Positions 33,646 through 41,541 of a DNA stretch of 64,000 nucleotides are shown in pieces. The stretch is from JAPYTK01 sp964401935 (GTDB lineage: Bacteria; Myxococcota_A; Polyangia; Polyangiales; Polyangiaceae), in the NCBI GenBank assembly GCA_964401935.1, contig CAYOAL010000001.1, positions 62,001-126,000 on the forward strand, given 5' to 3'. Position numbers and translations under genes: made by a program. Under the pieces are notes generated by a model. It was given only the letters and a program-made list of their open reading frames with translations. It was not told where the DNA came from and searched no databases. Every line of letters begins with the position of its first letter. The first letter of the stretch is position 1.

Positions 33646-34461
33646 TCAGTCGTAGGGGCTGTCGCTCGGCGGAGGAGGCGGGGGCGCCGGGGCCGGGGGT
33701 GGGGGCGCCGGGGCCGGAGCAGGCTTCGGCGCCGCGGGCTTCGGCGCGGCCGGCGCGGGGGGTGGCGCGGGGGCAGGCAGAGGGGCGACGGGCTTGGGCG
33801 CCGCCGGCGCTGGGCTCGGGGCCGCCGGGGCGGGAGCTGGCGCCGGCTTGGGCGCGACCTCCGACGGTGGCACCGGCGGCTCGACCTCCTCTTCGGTGGC
33901 GGGTGCGGCGCTCGCCGGAGGCCGTGGCCTCACCCGCGACGAGCCGCTCAGCTTGGGAATATTCACCGGACCGCGCGGCAGCGCCGTGGCCTTGGGAGGC
34001 GCGTTGGGGGGCGTGGCCGAGGCCGCCGCCTCGGGGGTTGCCTTCTCGGGCGGCCGCTCCCGCGTCTGGTACCAGACGACGACCATCGCGGCGATGGCGA
34101 GGGCGGCGAAGATCCACACCGGGCTCCCGCGTCGCTTGCGCTTGTCCTTCTTCGCGTCGCTCGGCTTCTTCCACGGCACCGCGGGCGCGGCGACCGTGCT
34201 GGTCTCGTCTTCTTCGGCGTCGTCGTCGACGCTCGCTCTCGCGCGCGTCTCGCTGCGAGTGGGTTGCCCCGCGCGTCGGCGGCGCTTCGTTGCGCGCGCG
34301 CGGGCCCCCGAGGGCTCACTCCCATCGCCCTCGTCCTCGGCGTCGAGCGCTGCGCCTCGCGGCGAGGGCACGCTGCTCGGCGCGGGCTCGATCCCCAGCT
34401 CTCTTCGACGTCGCACCTGCGTGCGCTGGTGTTTTCGCTTCTTGCGGGATTTCTTTGCCAC
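33646..34461 (-). CDS. Single-pass membrane protein with basic cytoplasmic and Pro/Ala-rich periplasmic parts
   Basis: GTG 34461 with a GGGGGGA ribosome site upstream. Residues 1-115 are very basic with an acidic patch ('KKSRKKRKHQRTQVRRRR', 'DDDAEEDE'), residues 115-131 form one membrane segment ('WIFAALAIAAMVVVWY'), and the remaining 140 residues are Pro/Ala/Lys repeats (APAP, PKP). The layout resembles TonB-like or FtsN-like bitopic proteins, but no binding domain ends it. The basic N-terminus could contact DNA or RNA. Not recognised further. It diverges from the glycosyltransferase gene by 33 bases. Confidence 0.65.
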   Translation of the reverse strand: MAKKSRKKRKHQRTQVRRRRELGIEPAPSSVPSPRGAALDAEDEGDGSEPSGARARATKRRRRAGQPTRSETRARASVDDDAEEDETSTVAAPAVPWKKPSDAKKDKRKRRGSPVWIFAALAIAAMVVVWYQTRERPPEKATPEAAASATPPNAPPKATALPRGPVNIPKLSGSSRVRPRPPASAAPATEEEVEPPVPPSEVAPKPAPAPAPAAPSPAPAAPKPVAPLPAPAPPPAPAAPKPAAPKPAPAPAPPPPAPAPPPPPPSDSPYD

Positions 34462-34494
34462 GGTCCCCCCGACACTAATACACACTCGCCGAAA

Positions 34495-36204
34495 ATGGCG
34501 ATGGGCCCGGCAGATCGGAACCTCCTGCGGGTGGCGTGGGCCACGATCGCCCTCTCCGCGATCCTCGTCGCCACGTTTGGATACGGCCGGGATCAGGGCA
34601 TTTACGCGGTCGTCGCGCGCACCATCCTCGAAGGGGGCATGCCGTATCGAGACGTGTTCGACTTCAAGCCCCCCGGGATCTTCATCGTGTATGCGTTCGC
34701 GCGCGCGCTCTTCGGCTCGTGGCAACAGGGCGTGCGGGTGGTGGAGGTGGTGGGCCTGTTGGCGACGATCGCTGGCCTCGTGACCCTCGCCGAGCGCTGG
34801 TGGGGAGAGCGCGCGATCGGCTGGCTCGCGGGGGCGATGGCCGCGCTCGTGCACGCCCAGCTCGACTTCTGGCACACCGCTCAACCCGAAACCTTCGGCG
34901 GTATGCTCACGATCGCTGCGCTCGTGGCAGGCGGCCGCGACGCGCCGCGACGGCGTCACCTCGTCGTGACCGGGGTGCTCTTCGGACTCGCGGGCTTGTT
35001 CAAGCCACCGTTGGCCGGCGGCGGCGTCGTGTTCGCGATCTGGGCGGCGCCCCACCAGCGCGCGCCCCACGGTCCCGAGCCCAGCGGCCGCTTCGCGCGC
35101 GCGCGGGCGCTGCTCGGCGTCGCGCCCTGGGTGCTCCTCGGCGGCGCACTGCCTTTCGCGGCCGTGCTCACGTGGTTCGCGGCCACCGGCGCGCTCGACG
35201 CCCTCTATCAGACCCTGTTCGTGTTCACACCGCACTACACCCAGCTCGGCCACGAAGGGAGGTCGCTCGTCGGCCTTCTCGCGGAGGCGGTGAAGCACTG
35301 GTCGATCGGCTACAGCAGCCTCCTTACCGCTGGCCTCGCCCTCGCGATCGCGCACTGGCGGAGCACGCTCGAACGCGCCGCGACGGGCCTGCTCGGCGGC
35401 CTCATCGCGGTGCAGCTCGTGGGGGTGGCCCTTCAAGCCAAGTTCTTCGCCTACCACTACGCCGGTCTGTGGCCCATCACATCGCTCCTCGCCGCGCTCG
35501 GCTGGTGGGAGCTGTGGGCGTGGGCTCGGCGTCGTGGCGCGTCGACCGTGGTCGCCGTCGCTTGTGCCGCGGCGGTCGTTGCCGTCCTGCGCACCGCCAC
35601 CAAAGACCTCCCCGAGTCGTTCTGGCGCCGCAGCGTCCGGCGGCTCGCCCTCGTCGTCGGTCCGCACGATCACGCAACGGCGGACGCGCTCGCGAGCGTC
35701 GCCGACGTGAGCGCGGCGCGCAACCGAGCGGTGGCAGAGGTGCTCACCCGCCGCGTTCCGGAGGGCCACCCGATCTTCATCTGGGGCTTCGAGCCCGTGA
35801 TCTACGATCTCGCCGATCGACCGAGCGCGAGCGGCTTCGTCTACAACGTGCCCCAGCGGGTGCCGTGGGCGGCGGAGGCATCGCGGCGCGAGCTCATGGA
35901 GCATCTCCGCCGCGTTCCCCCAGCTGCCATCGTGGTCGCCGCCCACGACGTCTTGCCCATGGTCACCGGCAACGGCAGCGACAGCCGAGCGGTGCTCGAG
36001 AGCTTCGAGTCGTTGCGGAGCTTCATCCGCGCCGGCTTTGGCGAGCCCGAGCGCGTCCACGACTTCGAGATCTACTTCCGCCGACGGGCGCGTGGCACCA
36101 GCCACCACGTGGCCCCGTCGCCCGAGCGTGGCGCCCACGAGGAGCGGGCGCGCACCCAGGCTGCGGCAGCCGGTGAAGCGTCGCTGGGCGAAACCGGGCG
36201 ATGA
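34495..36204 (+). CDS. GT-C fold membrane glycosyltransferase (GT39/ArnT-like)
   Basis: 569 residues with about ten membrane segments. The first extracytoplasmic loop has the GT-C Asp motif in 'GYGRDQGIYAVVARTILEGG' and the 'MPYRDVFDFKPPGIF' stretch seen in polyprenyl-phosphate-sugar transferases. The C-terminal 170 residues are a soluble periplasmic domain ('HPIFIWGFEPVIYDLADRPS'). Such enzymes move a sugar from a lipid carrier to lipid A, glycan or protein outside the membrane. ATG 34495 directly precedes the first segment. Acceptor unknown; no glycan cluster is adjacent. Confidence 0.85.
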   Translation: MAMGPADRNLLRVAWATIALSAILVATFGYGRDQGIYAVVARTILEGGMPYRDVFDFKPPGIFIVYAFARALFGSWQQGVRVVEVVGLLATIAGLVTLAERWWGERAIGWLAGAMAALVHAQLDFWHTAQPETFGGMLTIAALVAGGRDAPRRRHLVVTGVLFGLAGLFKPPLAGGGVVFAIWAAPHQRAPHGPEPSGRFARARALLGVAPWVLLGGALPFAAVLTWFAATGALDALYQTLFVFTPHYTQLGHEGRSLVGLLAEAVKHWSIGYSSLLTAGLALAIAHWRSTLERAATGLLGGLIAVQLVGVALQAKFFAYHYAGLWPITSLLAALGWWELWAWARRRGASTVVAVACAAAVVAVLRTATKDLPESFWRRSVRRLALVVGPHDHATADALASVADVSAARNRAVAEVLTRRVPEGHPIFIWGFEPVIYDLADRPSASGFVYNVPQRVPWAAEASRRELMEHLRRVPPAAIVVAAHDVLPMVTGNGSDSRAVLESFESLRSFIRAGFGEPERVHDFEIYFRRRARGTSHHVAPSPERGAHEERARTQAAAAGEASLGETGR

Positions 36205-36217
36205 CGGCGCCCGCTCA

Positions 36218-36344
36218 AGACCTGACCGGAAAGGCCCGACGCTCTCGTGAAGCGCGCTTGGGCGCTGGGGCCCCAAGCGCAACGCGGTGGGTGGGGGGGC
36301 CCGCGCGAAGCGTGGGGGGAGGGTGCGGAGCACCCTCCCGGCAA
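36218..36344. repeat. Dispersed intergenic repeat, best copy, with two perfect hairpins
   Basis: Hairpin 1: GCGCTTGGG and CCCAAGCGC pair perfectly (9 bp) across a short G-rich loop, near 36252-36282. Hairpin 2: GGGAGGGTGC and GCACCCTCCC pair perfectly (10 bp) over a GGA loop, near 36314-36336. The whole block recurs at 56210-56340 and in part at 6130-6240, each time between gene 3' ends. Confidence 0.8.
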
Positions 36345-36345
36345 C

Positions 36346-36915
36346 TCAGAGCGGGTTCGCGCGGTTGATCGTGGTGTCCACGTCGACGTCGTCGAGCTCG
36401 ACCCCGGCGAAGGACGCGCGTCGCTCGCAGTTGGAGGTAGCCTCGCACAACCCTGGCGATGGGGTGGCGGTCAGGAAGTTGCAGGTGGTGGTCTCCACCT
36501 CGACGATGGTGCCTTGGATCGCGGTGCCGCTCTGCTCGATGGTCACCGTGGTCTGCGTGGTGACGGTCACCTTCGCCTCGAGGTTGTCGATCCCGTCGTA
36601 GCTCACGTCGACGTCGTAGCCCACGAACGTGAACCCGTCGGACGTCTCCTCACCTCCCACCGAGGTGCCCGCCGCGTCGAGGATGACCTGGTCGCCGGCG
36701 CCGTAGTACACCACCCACGTGAGCGGCGTGAGGTAGGACGATGAGCTGAGCTGATCTTCGAGCGGCTGGGGGTCGTCCTCCGTGAAACAGCCTGACGAGA
36801 TCTCGATCTCGCCGATCGCCACGCGAAACAGCACGTAGTCGCCTTCGCCCACGGTGCAGCCGCCAACGACGGACGCAAGCGCACAAAAGCCCAAGATGCG
36901 GAGTGTGGGGCGCAT
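36346..36915 (-). CDS. Lipoprotein of unknown function, paralogue A
   Basis: 189 residues; lipobox in 'LGFCALASVVGGC'. The mature part is beta-rich with Thr/Val strands ('KVTVTTQTTVTIEQSG') and Cys pairs ('TTTCNFL', 'GLCEATSNCERR'). It shares an order of elements with the upstream neighbour: 'GDYVLFRVAIGEIEISSGCF', a 'FTFVGYDVDV' strand, Cys-rich middle and a C-terminal 'RRASFAGVELDDVDV'. It starts one base after the neighbour's stop, so both come from one transcript. Function unknown. Confidence 0.72.
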   Translation of the reverse strand: MRPTLRILGFCALASVVGGCTVGEGDYVLFRVAIGEIEISSGCFTEDDPQPLEDQLSSSSYLTPLTWVVYYGAGDQVILDAAGTSVGGEETSDGFTFVGYDVDVSYDGIDNLEAKVTVTTQTTVTIEQSGTAIQGTIVEVETTTCNFLTATPSPGLCEATSNCERRASFAGVELDDVDVDTTINRANPL

Positions 36916-37455
36916 TCAGACCTCGTGCTTGAGCTGAACGTCTGCGACCTCGCCGCCGACGAAGTTGGACGAACGGGTGCAGCTCGAGGACGAGGGATCG
37001 GGGCACGCAGGCCCTTCGCAGCTGAAGTTGACGTCCTCCTGGACGCGTCCCTCCACCACCTGGCCCTCCACGTTGAACGTGACCGAGGTGGTCGTGACGG
37101 TGGTGCGGGTGGCGTCTGGCGTCATCGGGTCGCCGATGATGTCGACGTCCGTGCTCTCGCCCGAGAACGTGAAGTCTTCCTCTCCGGTCTCGGTGCCGCG
37201 CAGCGCCTGGGTGCCCGTGTCGAGGTAGAACGTCTCGTCGGCGCCGACGAAGAGCACGAACGTCCCCGACTGGAACAGGCTGCTGGTGTCGTCCTGCTGA
37301 TCCACGGGGACCGCGCCCGATTCGAAGCAGTTGGCGGCGAGCTCGACCTTCTCGAAGGCCACCCGATACACGCGGTAATCACCGGGGCCGATGCCACCGC
37401 AACCAGCGGTAAAGAGAAGCGCTGCCACGGCAAGCCAAGGCTTGTTCTGGGTCAT
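36916..37455 (-). CDS. Lipoprotein of unknown function, paralogue B
   Basis: 179 residues; lipobox in 'AVAALLFTAGC'. It matches paralogue A in layout: 'GDYRVYRVAFEKVELAANCF', 'DFTFSGESTDVDI', Thr/Val strands 'TRTTVTTTSVTFNVEG', Cys pairs 'SCEGPACPDPSSSSC' and a closing 'RSSNFVGGEVADVQL'. The two are a tandem duplication that has since diverged strongly. Likely a secreted or surface beta-sandwich. Not recognised further. Confidence 0.72.
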   Translation of the reverse strand: MTQNKPWLAVAALLFTAGCGGIGPGDYRVYRVAFEKVELAANCFESGAVPVDQQDDTSSLFQSGTFVLFVGADETFYLDTGTQALRGTETGEEDFTFSGESTDVDIIGDPMTPDATRTTVTTTSVTFNVEGQVVEGRVQEDVNFSCEGPACPDPSSSSCTRSSNFVGGEVADVQLKHEV

Positions 37456-37467
37456 CGCACCATCCTA

Positions 37468-37869
37468 TCAGCGGTGCTCGCGAACGGTGCAATCTCCGAC
37501 GCGACAAGACGCCTTCCCGACCCGGGGCTCACAGGAGCAGGACTGGACGGACGCCGGGGCCCCCGATTGGGCACAGCCCATCGCCGCCGACCGCGCACGG
37601 TCCGGTGTCGTTTCGCACACCTCCACCCTCTGGGTGGAGGTGTCGTCGGTGTCGGTCAAGAAGCTGCACACGCACTCGTAGTCCGCCCCTTCGGGTGCGC
37701 TCCGGCAGCCGCCGAGGAGCGCCGACGACACGAGGAGCGCCCACCTCCAACGAACCCCGCCCCGCGGGTTGGGCGCGCTGGGGGGGGCCACGCCACCCTC
37801 GTCGGCCGGGGAGCTGCGGGCGGCTGAGCTGAGGGCGGCTGAGCTGCGGGTGGCAGCGGCGGTCGGCAC
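37468..37869 (-). CDS. Small Cys-rich lipoprotein
   Basis: 133 residues if ATG 37869 is used; a hydrophobic stretch and lipobox lie at about 43-55 ('WALLVSSALLGGC'), so a shorter form may be the real one. The first 40 residues are Ala/Ser-rich, from 15-base repeats. The mature 75 residues hold eight Cys ('YECVCSF', 'VEVCETT', 'MGCAQSG', 'SCSCEPR', 'SCRVGDC') and should be disulphide-bonded. Its stop lies 12 bases before paralogue B, so it probably leads a three-lipoprotein operon. Confidence 0.6.
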   Translation of the reverse strand: MPTAAATRSSAALSSAARSSPADEGGVAPPSAPNPRGGVRWRWALLVSSALLGGCRSAPEGADYECVCSFLTDTDDTSTQRVEVCETTPDRARSAAMGCAQSGAPASVQSCSCEPRVGKASCRVGDCTVREHR

Positions 37870-37906
37870 GCGTCATCCATAACAGACGGCGCCAGGCCGG
37901 GTTGGC

Positions 37907-37974
37907 TTGACTTGGTTTGCTCCGTGTGCTTTTGTCCCGCGCCCAGTCGTTCCCAGGCGGACGAGGAACTTGTC
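37907..37974 (+). promoter_or_regulatory. Possible promoter region of rpmH
   Basis: TTGACT at 37907-37912 is one base off the -35 consensus. At 17 bases spacing the -10 candidate is TTTTGT, a weak match. The gap between the lipoprotein and rpmH is only about 105 bases, so the promoter should lie here. Tentative. Confidence 0.35.
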
Positions 37975-38124
37975 ATGAAGCGCACTTACCAGCCCCACAA
38001 TCTCCGTCGCCTGCGCACGCACGGCTTTCGTGCTCGCATGGCCACCAAGGGCGGCCGCAAGATCGTCGCCAACCGTCGTCGCAAGGGTCGCAAGCGCCTC
38101 GCCGTGACGGTTTGGCAGAAGTAA
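37975..38124 (+). CDS. rpmH: 50S ribosomal protein L34
   Basis: The 49-residue L34 sequence is complete: 'MKRTYQPHNLRRLRTHGFR', 'MATKGGRKIVANRRRKGRKRL'-type motif and a 'AVTVWQK' tail. It binds 23S rRNA. ATG 37975 follows GGACGAGGAACTTGTC, with GAGGAA as the ribosome site. It leads the conserved rpmH-rnpA-yidD-yidC-jag cluster. The next frame starts inside its last codons. Confidence 0.96.
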   Translation: MKRTYQPHNLRRLRTHGFRARMATKGGRKIVANRRRKGRKRLAVTVWQK

Positions 38125-38501
38125 ACCGTCGGTTTCCCAAACACCGCCGCCTCCTGAGTCGCCGCGAGTTCGTGGTCGCGCAGCGCGACGGACTCGGCGC
38201 GGGCAGCCGGAATTTCGTGGTGATCGTGCACCCGCGGGAGGGGCTACCGTCCCGCCTCGGGGTCGTGGCGTCGCGCAAGACCGGCAACGCGGTCGCTCGC
38301 AACCGCGGCAAGAGGCTCGTTCGCGAGTGGTTTCGCGCCTTCGCGAGCGACCACGTCGGCGTCGACATCGTGGTGATCCTGCGGAGCGGCGCGCCCGAGC
38401 TCGAGGCGGAGGCGGCGTGGTCCGAGCTAGACAACGGCCTGCGTCGCGCTATCAAGAAGCTGCGTCGCGGTGACCGACAGCCACGCCCCCCGCGACCCTG
38501 A
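38112..38501 (+). CDS. rnpA: Ribonuclease P protein component
   Basis: About 129 residues from TTG 38112. It has 'RRFPKHRRLLSRREF' at the N-terminus and the RNR signature 'VARNRGKRLVREWFR', which contacts the 5' leader of pre-tRNA. It helps the RNase P RNA cut tRNA precursors. No ATG or GTG is available at the right place, so the TTG overlapping the rpmH 3' end by 13 bases is the likely start, as in several bacteria. The C-terminus overlaps the longer possible yidD start. Confidence 0.9.
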   Translation: MAEVNRRFPKHRRLLSRREFVVAQRDGLGAGSRNFVVIVHPREGLPSRLGVVASRKTGNAVARNRGKRLVREWFRAFASDHVGVDIVVILRSGAPELEAEAAWSELDNGLRRAIKKLRRGDRQPRPPRP

Positions 38502-38574
38502 CCCCCCGCCCCCGCGACCCGAACCGAGCGCGAACGAATGCCCCACGAGCTGCCAACGAGGTGACGGTGTAGCG

Positions 38575-38901
38575 ATGGTGCGATGGTTGTTGATGGCCCT
38601 CATACGGCTCTATCAGCGCACGCTGTCGCGGCTGATCACGGCGCTCATGGGCCCCGTCTGCCGCTTCGAGCCCTCGTGCTCGGCCTACGCATTCGAGTGC
38701 GTCAGATTGCACGGAGCGTGGAGGGGGTCCTTGCTTTCGGTCAAACGACTGAGTAAGTGTCACCCGTTTCATCCAGGCGGTTACGATCCGCCACCGCCGC
38801 GAGATGACCCCTCGGCGGCGCTCCCGTCGGCACCGAAGGCGACCCTCGAAGCTCCGCTTCAAGGCTCCAAACCCGCAAAATCAGAGCTGGACGCGGGCTG
38901 A
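38575..38901 (+). CDS. yidD: Membrane protein insertion efficiency factor
   Basis: YidD core: 'LIRLYQRTLSRLITALMGPV', 'CRFEPSCSAYAFECVRLHG' and 'KRLSKCHPFHPGGYDP'. It is a small membrane-associated helper of YidC-mediated insertion. ATG 38575 gives 108 residues and the usual N-terminus; a GTG at 38470 would add 35 Pro-rich residues and overlap rnpA. The C-terminal 25 residues are an unusual Pro/Ala/Lys tail. Confidence 0.88.
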   Translation: MVRWLLMALIRLYQRTLSRLITALMGPVCRFEPSCSAYAFECVRLHGAWRGSLLSVKRLSKCHPFHPGGYDPPPPRDDPSAALPSAPKATLEAPLQGSKPAKSELDAG

Positions 38902-38953
38902 GTCGGCCTCTCTTCATTCGCCGCGCGGTTCTTCTCAGAACGAATAGATTCTC

Positions 38954-40780
38954 ATGGAACGTGCGACCTTGGTTCGTTGGCTCCTGATCGGAGCGGCCGT
39001 CTTTCTGTTCATGCAGTACGGCTTGCCCCTGTTCACGGGAGACTCCAAGGAGGCCGATAAGCAGCCGCTGAATCTCGTCGAGACCACCTCGCCGGCGGAG
39101 CGGGCGGAGGAGGCCACCTGCAAGCTCGAGGGCAACCGGTTTCGGGTCGAGCTCACCAGCAAGGGAGGCGCGGTCCGGCACGCGTGGATGACCGACGACA
39201 AATACACGCAGTCCGTGCGTGGAGAGACTCGCGACCCCATCGATCTGGTCACCACGAAGCTCCAGGCGGTGATGCCGCTGCGCACCAACTTTCGCGTGCC
39301 ATGCCGGCCCGAAGGCGACAAGTGCGTGGCCATCCACGAAGCCGAGCAGGTGAAGTACGACGACTTCGACTGGACGATCGCGAGCAGCAGCGACAAGAGC
39401 TGCACCTTCACCTACGAAGACGAACGCGTCGCCCTGACCAAGTCGATCACCGCCACCGAGCGCCCCTTCGAGCTCGAGGTGGTGGTGGAGGTGAAGAACA
39501 AGCACGCCGAGGCCCAGCGACATCGCTTCACGGTGGAGCAGACCGACTGGCGCACGCAGGCGGAGACCGCCGGCTCGCTGGGGACCACCTCCGAGTTCCT
39601 GACCCAGGTGGAGGCGCGCGCCGCCGGTGAGACGACGCGCATGGATCCAGGCGACTTCGAGCCAGACGATTTCGATGGCGAGGAGTTCACCGAGGAGAAG
39701 TGGTGGCGCTCCCCAGGGTCGGCCACGTGGGCCGCGGTGAGCAGCTCCTACTTCTCCAAGGCCGTGTTCCCCCTCGAGGCGCCAGAGACTCCGGCTGCCG
39801 AGACGCTCGTGGAGCACGTCTGGAACGAGGCGAAGTTCAAGCAGCCCGACAAAGACCCCGACTTCGGCCACATCTACCGCGCACGCTTGAGCTACCCGAT
39901 CCACGAGCTCGGCCCCGGGGAATCAACCCACTACAAGGTGGCGGCGTTCTTCGGGCCCAAAGAGCGCGAGGTGCTCGCGAGCACCGCGGGTGGACACCTC
40001 GAGGCGGTGGAGCTGCTCGATCTCGGCGTGTTCGGGATGATCGGCAAGCTCCTGATCCGCTACCTCTATCTCCTCTTCGGGATCACCAAGACGTGGGGCT
40101 GGGCGATCTGCTTGCTCACCATCACGGTCAAGGTGCTGCTCTTTCCGCTCAGCATCTCGCAGATCAAGTCTTCGATGGCGATGCGCAAGCTCAAGCCGTT
40201 CATGGACGAGATCAACGAGAAGTACAAGAACGACGCCACGCAACGCGGTTTGGCGCTTCAGGAGCTGTGGCGGAAGAACAAGGTCACCAACCCCATGCTC
40301 GGCTGCCTCCCGGTGCTCCTTCAGATGCCGGTGTGGTTCGCGCTGTACACCGCCCTCCAGACCGCGGTCGAGCTCTATCACACGCCCTTTGGGCCGTTCA
40401 TCCCCGACCTCTCTGCGCCCGGCCTCTATTACATCATCCCGGCGGCGCTGGGCCTCTCGAGCCTCCTGCAGCAGCACCTGATGCCGATGCAGGGTGACGC
40501 GATGCAGCAGAAGATGATGAAGTGGATGATGCCCGCGATGTTCACCGTGTTCATGCTCTTCCTGCCGGCAGGGCTGGGGATCTACTTCCTCACGAACACG
40601 TGGCTGGGCATCGGCCAACAGCTTGCGGTGGAGCGATACTACAAGTCGCAAGAGTCCACCGAAGACGACAAGGACGACAAGGCCGAGGACCAAGGGGACA
40701 AGAAGCCCTCCGAGGCCGCGTCGAAGACCAAGAGCAAGGGCGGTCCGCGCGGCAAGCGCGCCAAAGCCGAGACCGCCTGA
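38954..40780 (+). CDS. yidC: Membrane protein insertase YidC
   Basis: 608 residues: an N-terminal membrane segment ('LVRWLLIGAAVFLFMQYG'), a large periplasmic beta-sandwich (about 40-360) as in Gram-negative YidC, and the five-segment insertase core from about 365, with the positively charged groove Arg near 'LIRYLYLLFG', 'FPLSISQIKSSMAM', 'NPMLGCLPVLLQMPVWFALY' and 'GLGIYFLTNTWLGIGQQ'. It inserts Sec-dependent and -independent inner-membrane proteins. The C-terminal tail is Lys/Asp-rich and may bind ribosomes. Confidence 0.96.
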   Translation: MERATLVRWLLIGAAVFLFMQYGLPLFTGDSKEADKQPLNLVETTSPAERAEEATCKLEGNRFRVELTSKGGAVRHAWMTDDKYTQSVRGETRDPIDLVTTKLQAVMPLRTNFRVPCRPEGDKCVAIHEAEQVKYDDFDWTIASSSDKSCTFTYEDERVALTKSITATERPFELEVVVEVKNKHAEAQRHRFTVEQTDWRTQAETAGSLGTTSEFLTQVEARAAGETTRMDPGDFEPDDFDGEEFTEEKWWRSPGSATWAAVSSSYFSKAVFPLEAPETPAAETLVEHVWNEAKFKQPDKDPDFGHIYRARLSYPIHELGPGESTHYKVAAFFGPKEREVLASTAGGHLEAVELLDLGVFGMIGKLLIRYLYLLFGITKTWGWAICLLTITVKVLLFPLSISQIKSSMAMRKLKPFMDEINEKYKNDATQRGLALQELWRKNKVTNPMLGCLPVLLQMPVWFALYTALQTAVELYHTPFGPFIPDLSAPGLYYIIPAALGLSSLLQQHLMPMQGDAMQQKMMKWMMPAMFTVFMLFLPAGLGIYFLTNTWLGIGQQLAVERYYKSQESTEDDKDDKAEDQGDKKPSEAASKTKSKGGPRGKRAKAETA

Positions 40781-40797
40781 CATGCGGAGAGAAGAAC

Positions 40798-41442
40798 GTG
40801 TCGAGCAACGTGGATGACACCGTAGAGAGCAAGGGAACGTCGTCGAACGAGGGAGCCGAGCCAGCCGAGGCCGCTCCCGACGCGAGGATCGATGACGACC
40901 TCGGCGACGCCGAGCTCGATGGCGCCGATGACGCGGCGCTGTCGAAGGCGGCCGACGAAGGCGAGTTCGAGGAAGACGGTCGCGCGGACGACGCCCTCGA
41001 TTTCGTCGTCGCCGTGCTGTCGAAGATGGGCATGGATTGTACCGTCGACCTGATGGAAAACGACGTGGGGGATCCGCCCACCGACGTTCGCATCGAGATC
41101 AACGGCGACGACGCCAGCCGCCTCATCGGTCGCAAGGGCCAGACGCTCGGCGCGCTGCAGTTCATCGCCAATCGGGTGATCAACCGCCCCAACCGCGTGC
41201 GACGGCACGTGCTGATCGACGCGGACGGGTACCGCGCGCGTCGGGAGCAAGCGCTGTCATCGATGGCGACGCGGCTCGGGAAACAAGCGGTGGCCGAGGG
41301 CAAGATCATCACCTTCGAGCCCATGAGCGCGCAAGATCGCCGAGTGGTTCACCTCGCGCTCGCCAAGTTCCCTGGGGTCGTCACCAAGAGTGAGGGCAAG
41401 GGGGCGACGCGGCGAGTGCAGATCATTCCCGTGCGCGAGTAG
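40798..41442 (+). CDS. jag: RNA-binding protein Jag/KhpB (KH-R3H)
   Basis: 214 residues from GTG 40798, with GGAGAGAAG upstream. Residues 1-65 are acidic and disordered. A KH domain (about 65-140, 'LIGRKGQTLGALQFIANRVIN') and an R3H domain (about 145-214, 'FEPMSAQDRRVVHLALAKFP') follow. The classical Jag N-domain is missing. In Gram-positives KhpB pairs with KhpA and controls cell elongation; the gene is commonly next to yidC. No mnmE follows. Confidence 0.92.
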   Translation: MSSNVDDTVESKGTSSNEGAEPAEAAPDARIDDDLGDAELDGADDAALSKAADEGEFEEDGRADDALDFVVAVLSKMGMDCTVDLMENDVGDPPTDVRIEINGDDASRLIGRKGQTLGALQFIANRVINRPNRVRRHVLIDADGYRARREQALSSMATRLGKQAVAEGKIITFEPMSAQDRRVVHLALAKFPGVVTKSEGKGATRRVQIIPVRE

Positions 41443-41450
41443 CGCGGCGA

Positions 41451-41502
41451 CCCACGACGGGACGTCGTGGGCGCGCGACGCTGGCTGCCTCGGAGGAGGC
41501 AG
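41451..41502. terminator. Two hairpins between convergent jag and the CBM9-like gene
   Basis: CCCACGACG (41451-41459) and CGTCGTGGG (41463-41471) form a perfect 9-bp stem over GGA. CTGCCTC (41485-41491) and GAGGCAG (41496-41502) form a 7-bp stem over GGAG. There is no T-tract on either side. They could stop transcription from both directions. Confidence 0.5.
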
Positions 41503-41541
41503 TCCGCGGGTGTCGTCGCGTCGTCGACGCGCTGACGAGCC

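Noticed and set aside
33650..33900. Imperfect GC repeats between panC and the glycosyltransferase as an intergenic repeat
   Set aside because: They are Pro/Ala codons of the single-pass membrane protein on the minus strand.
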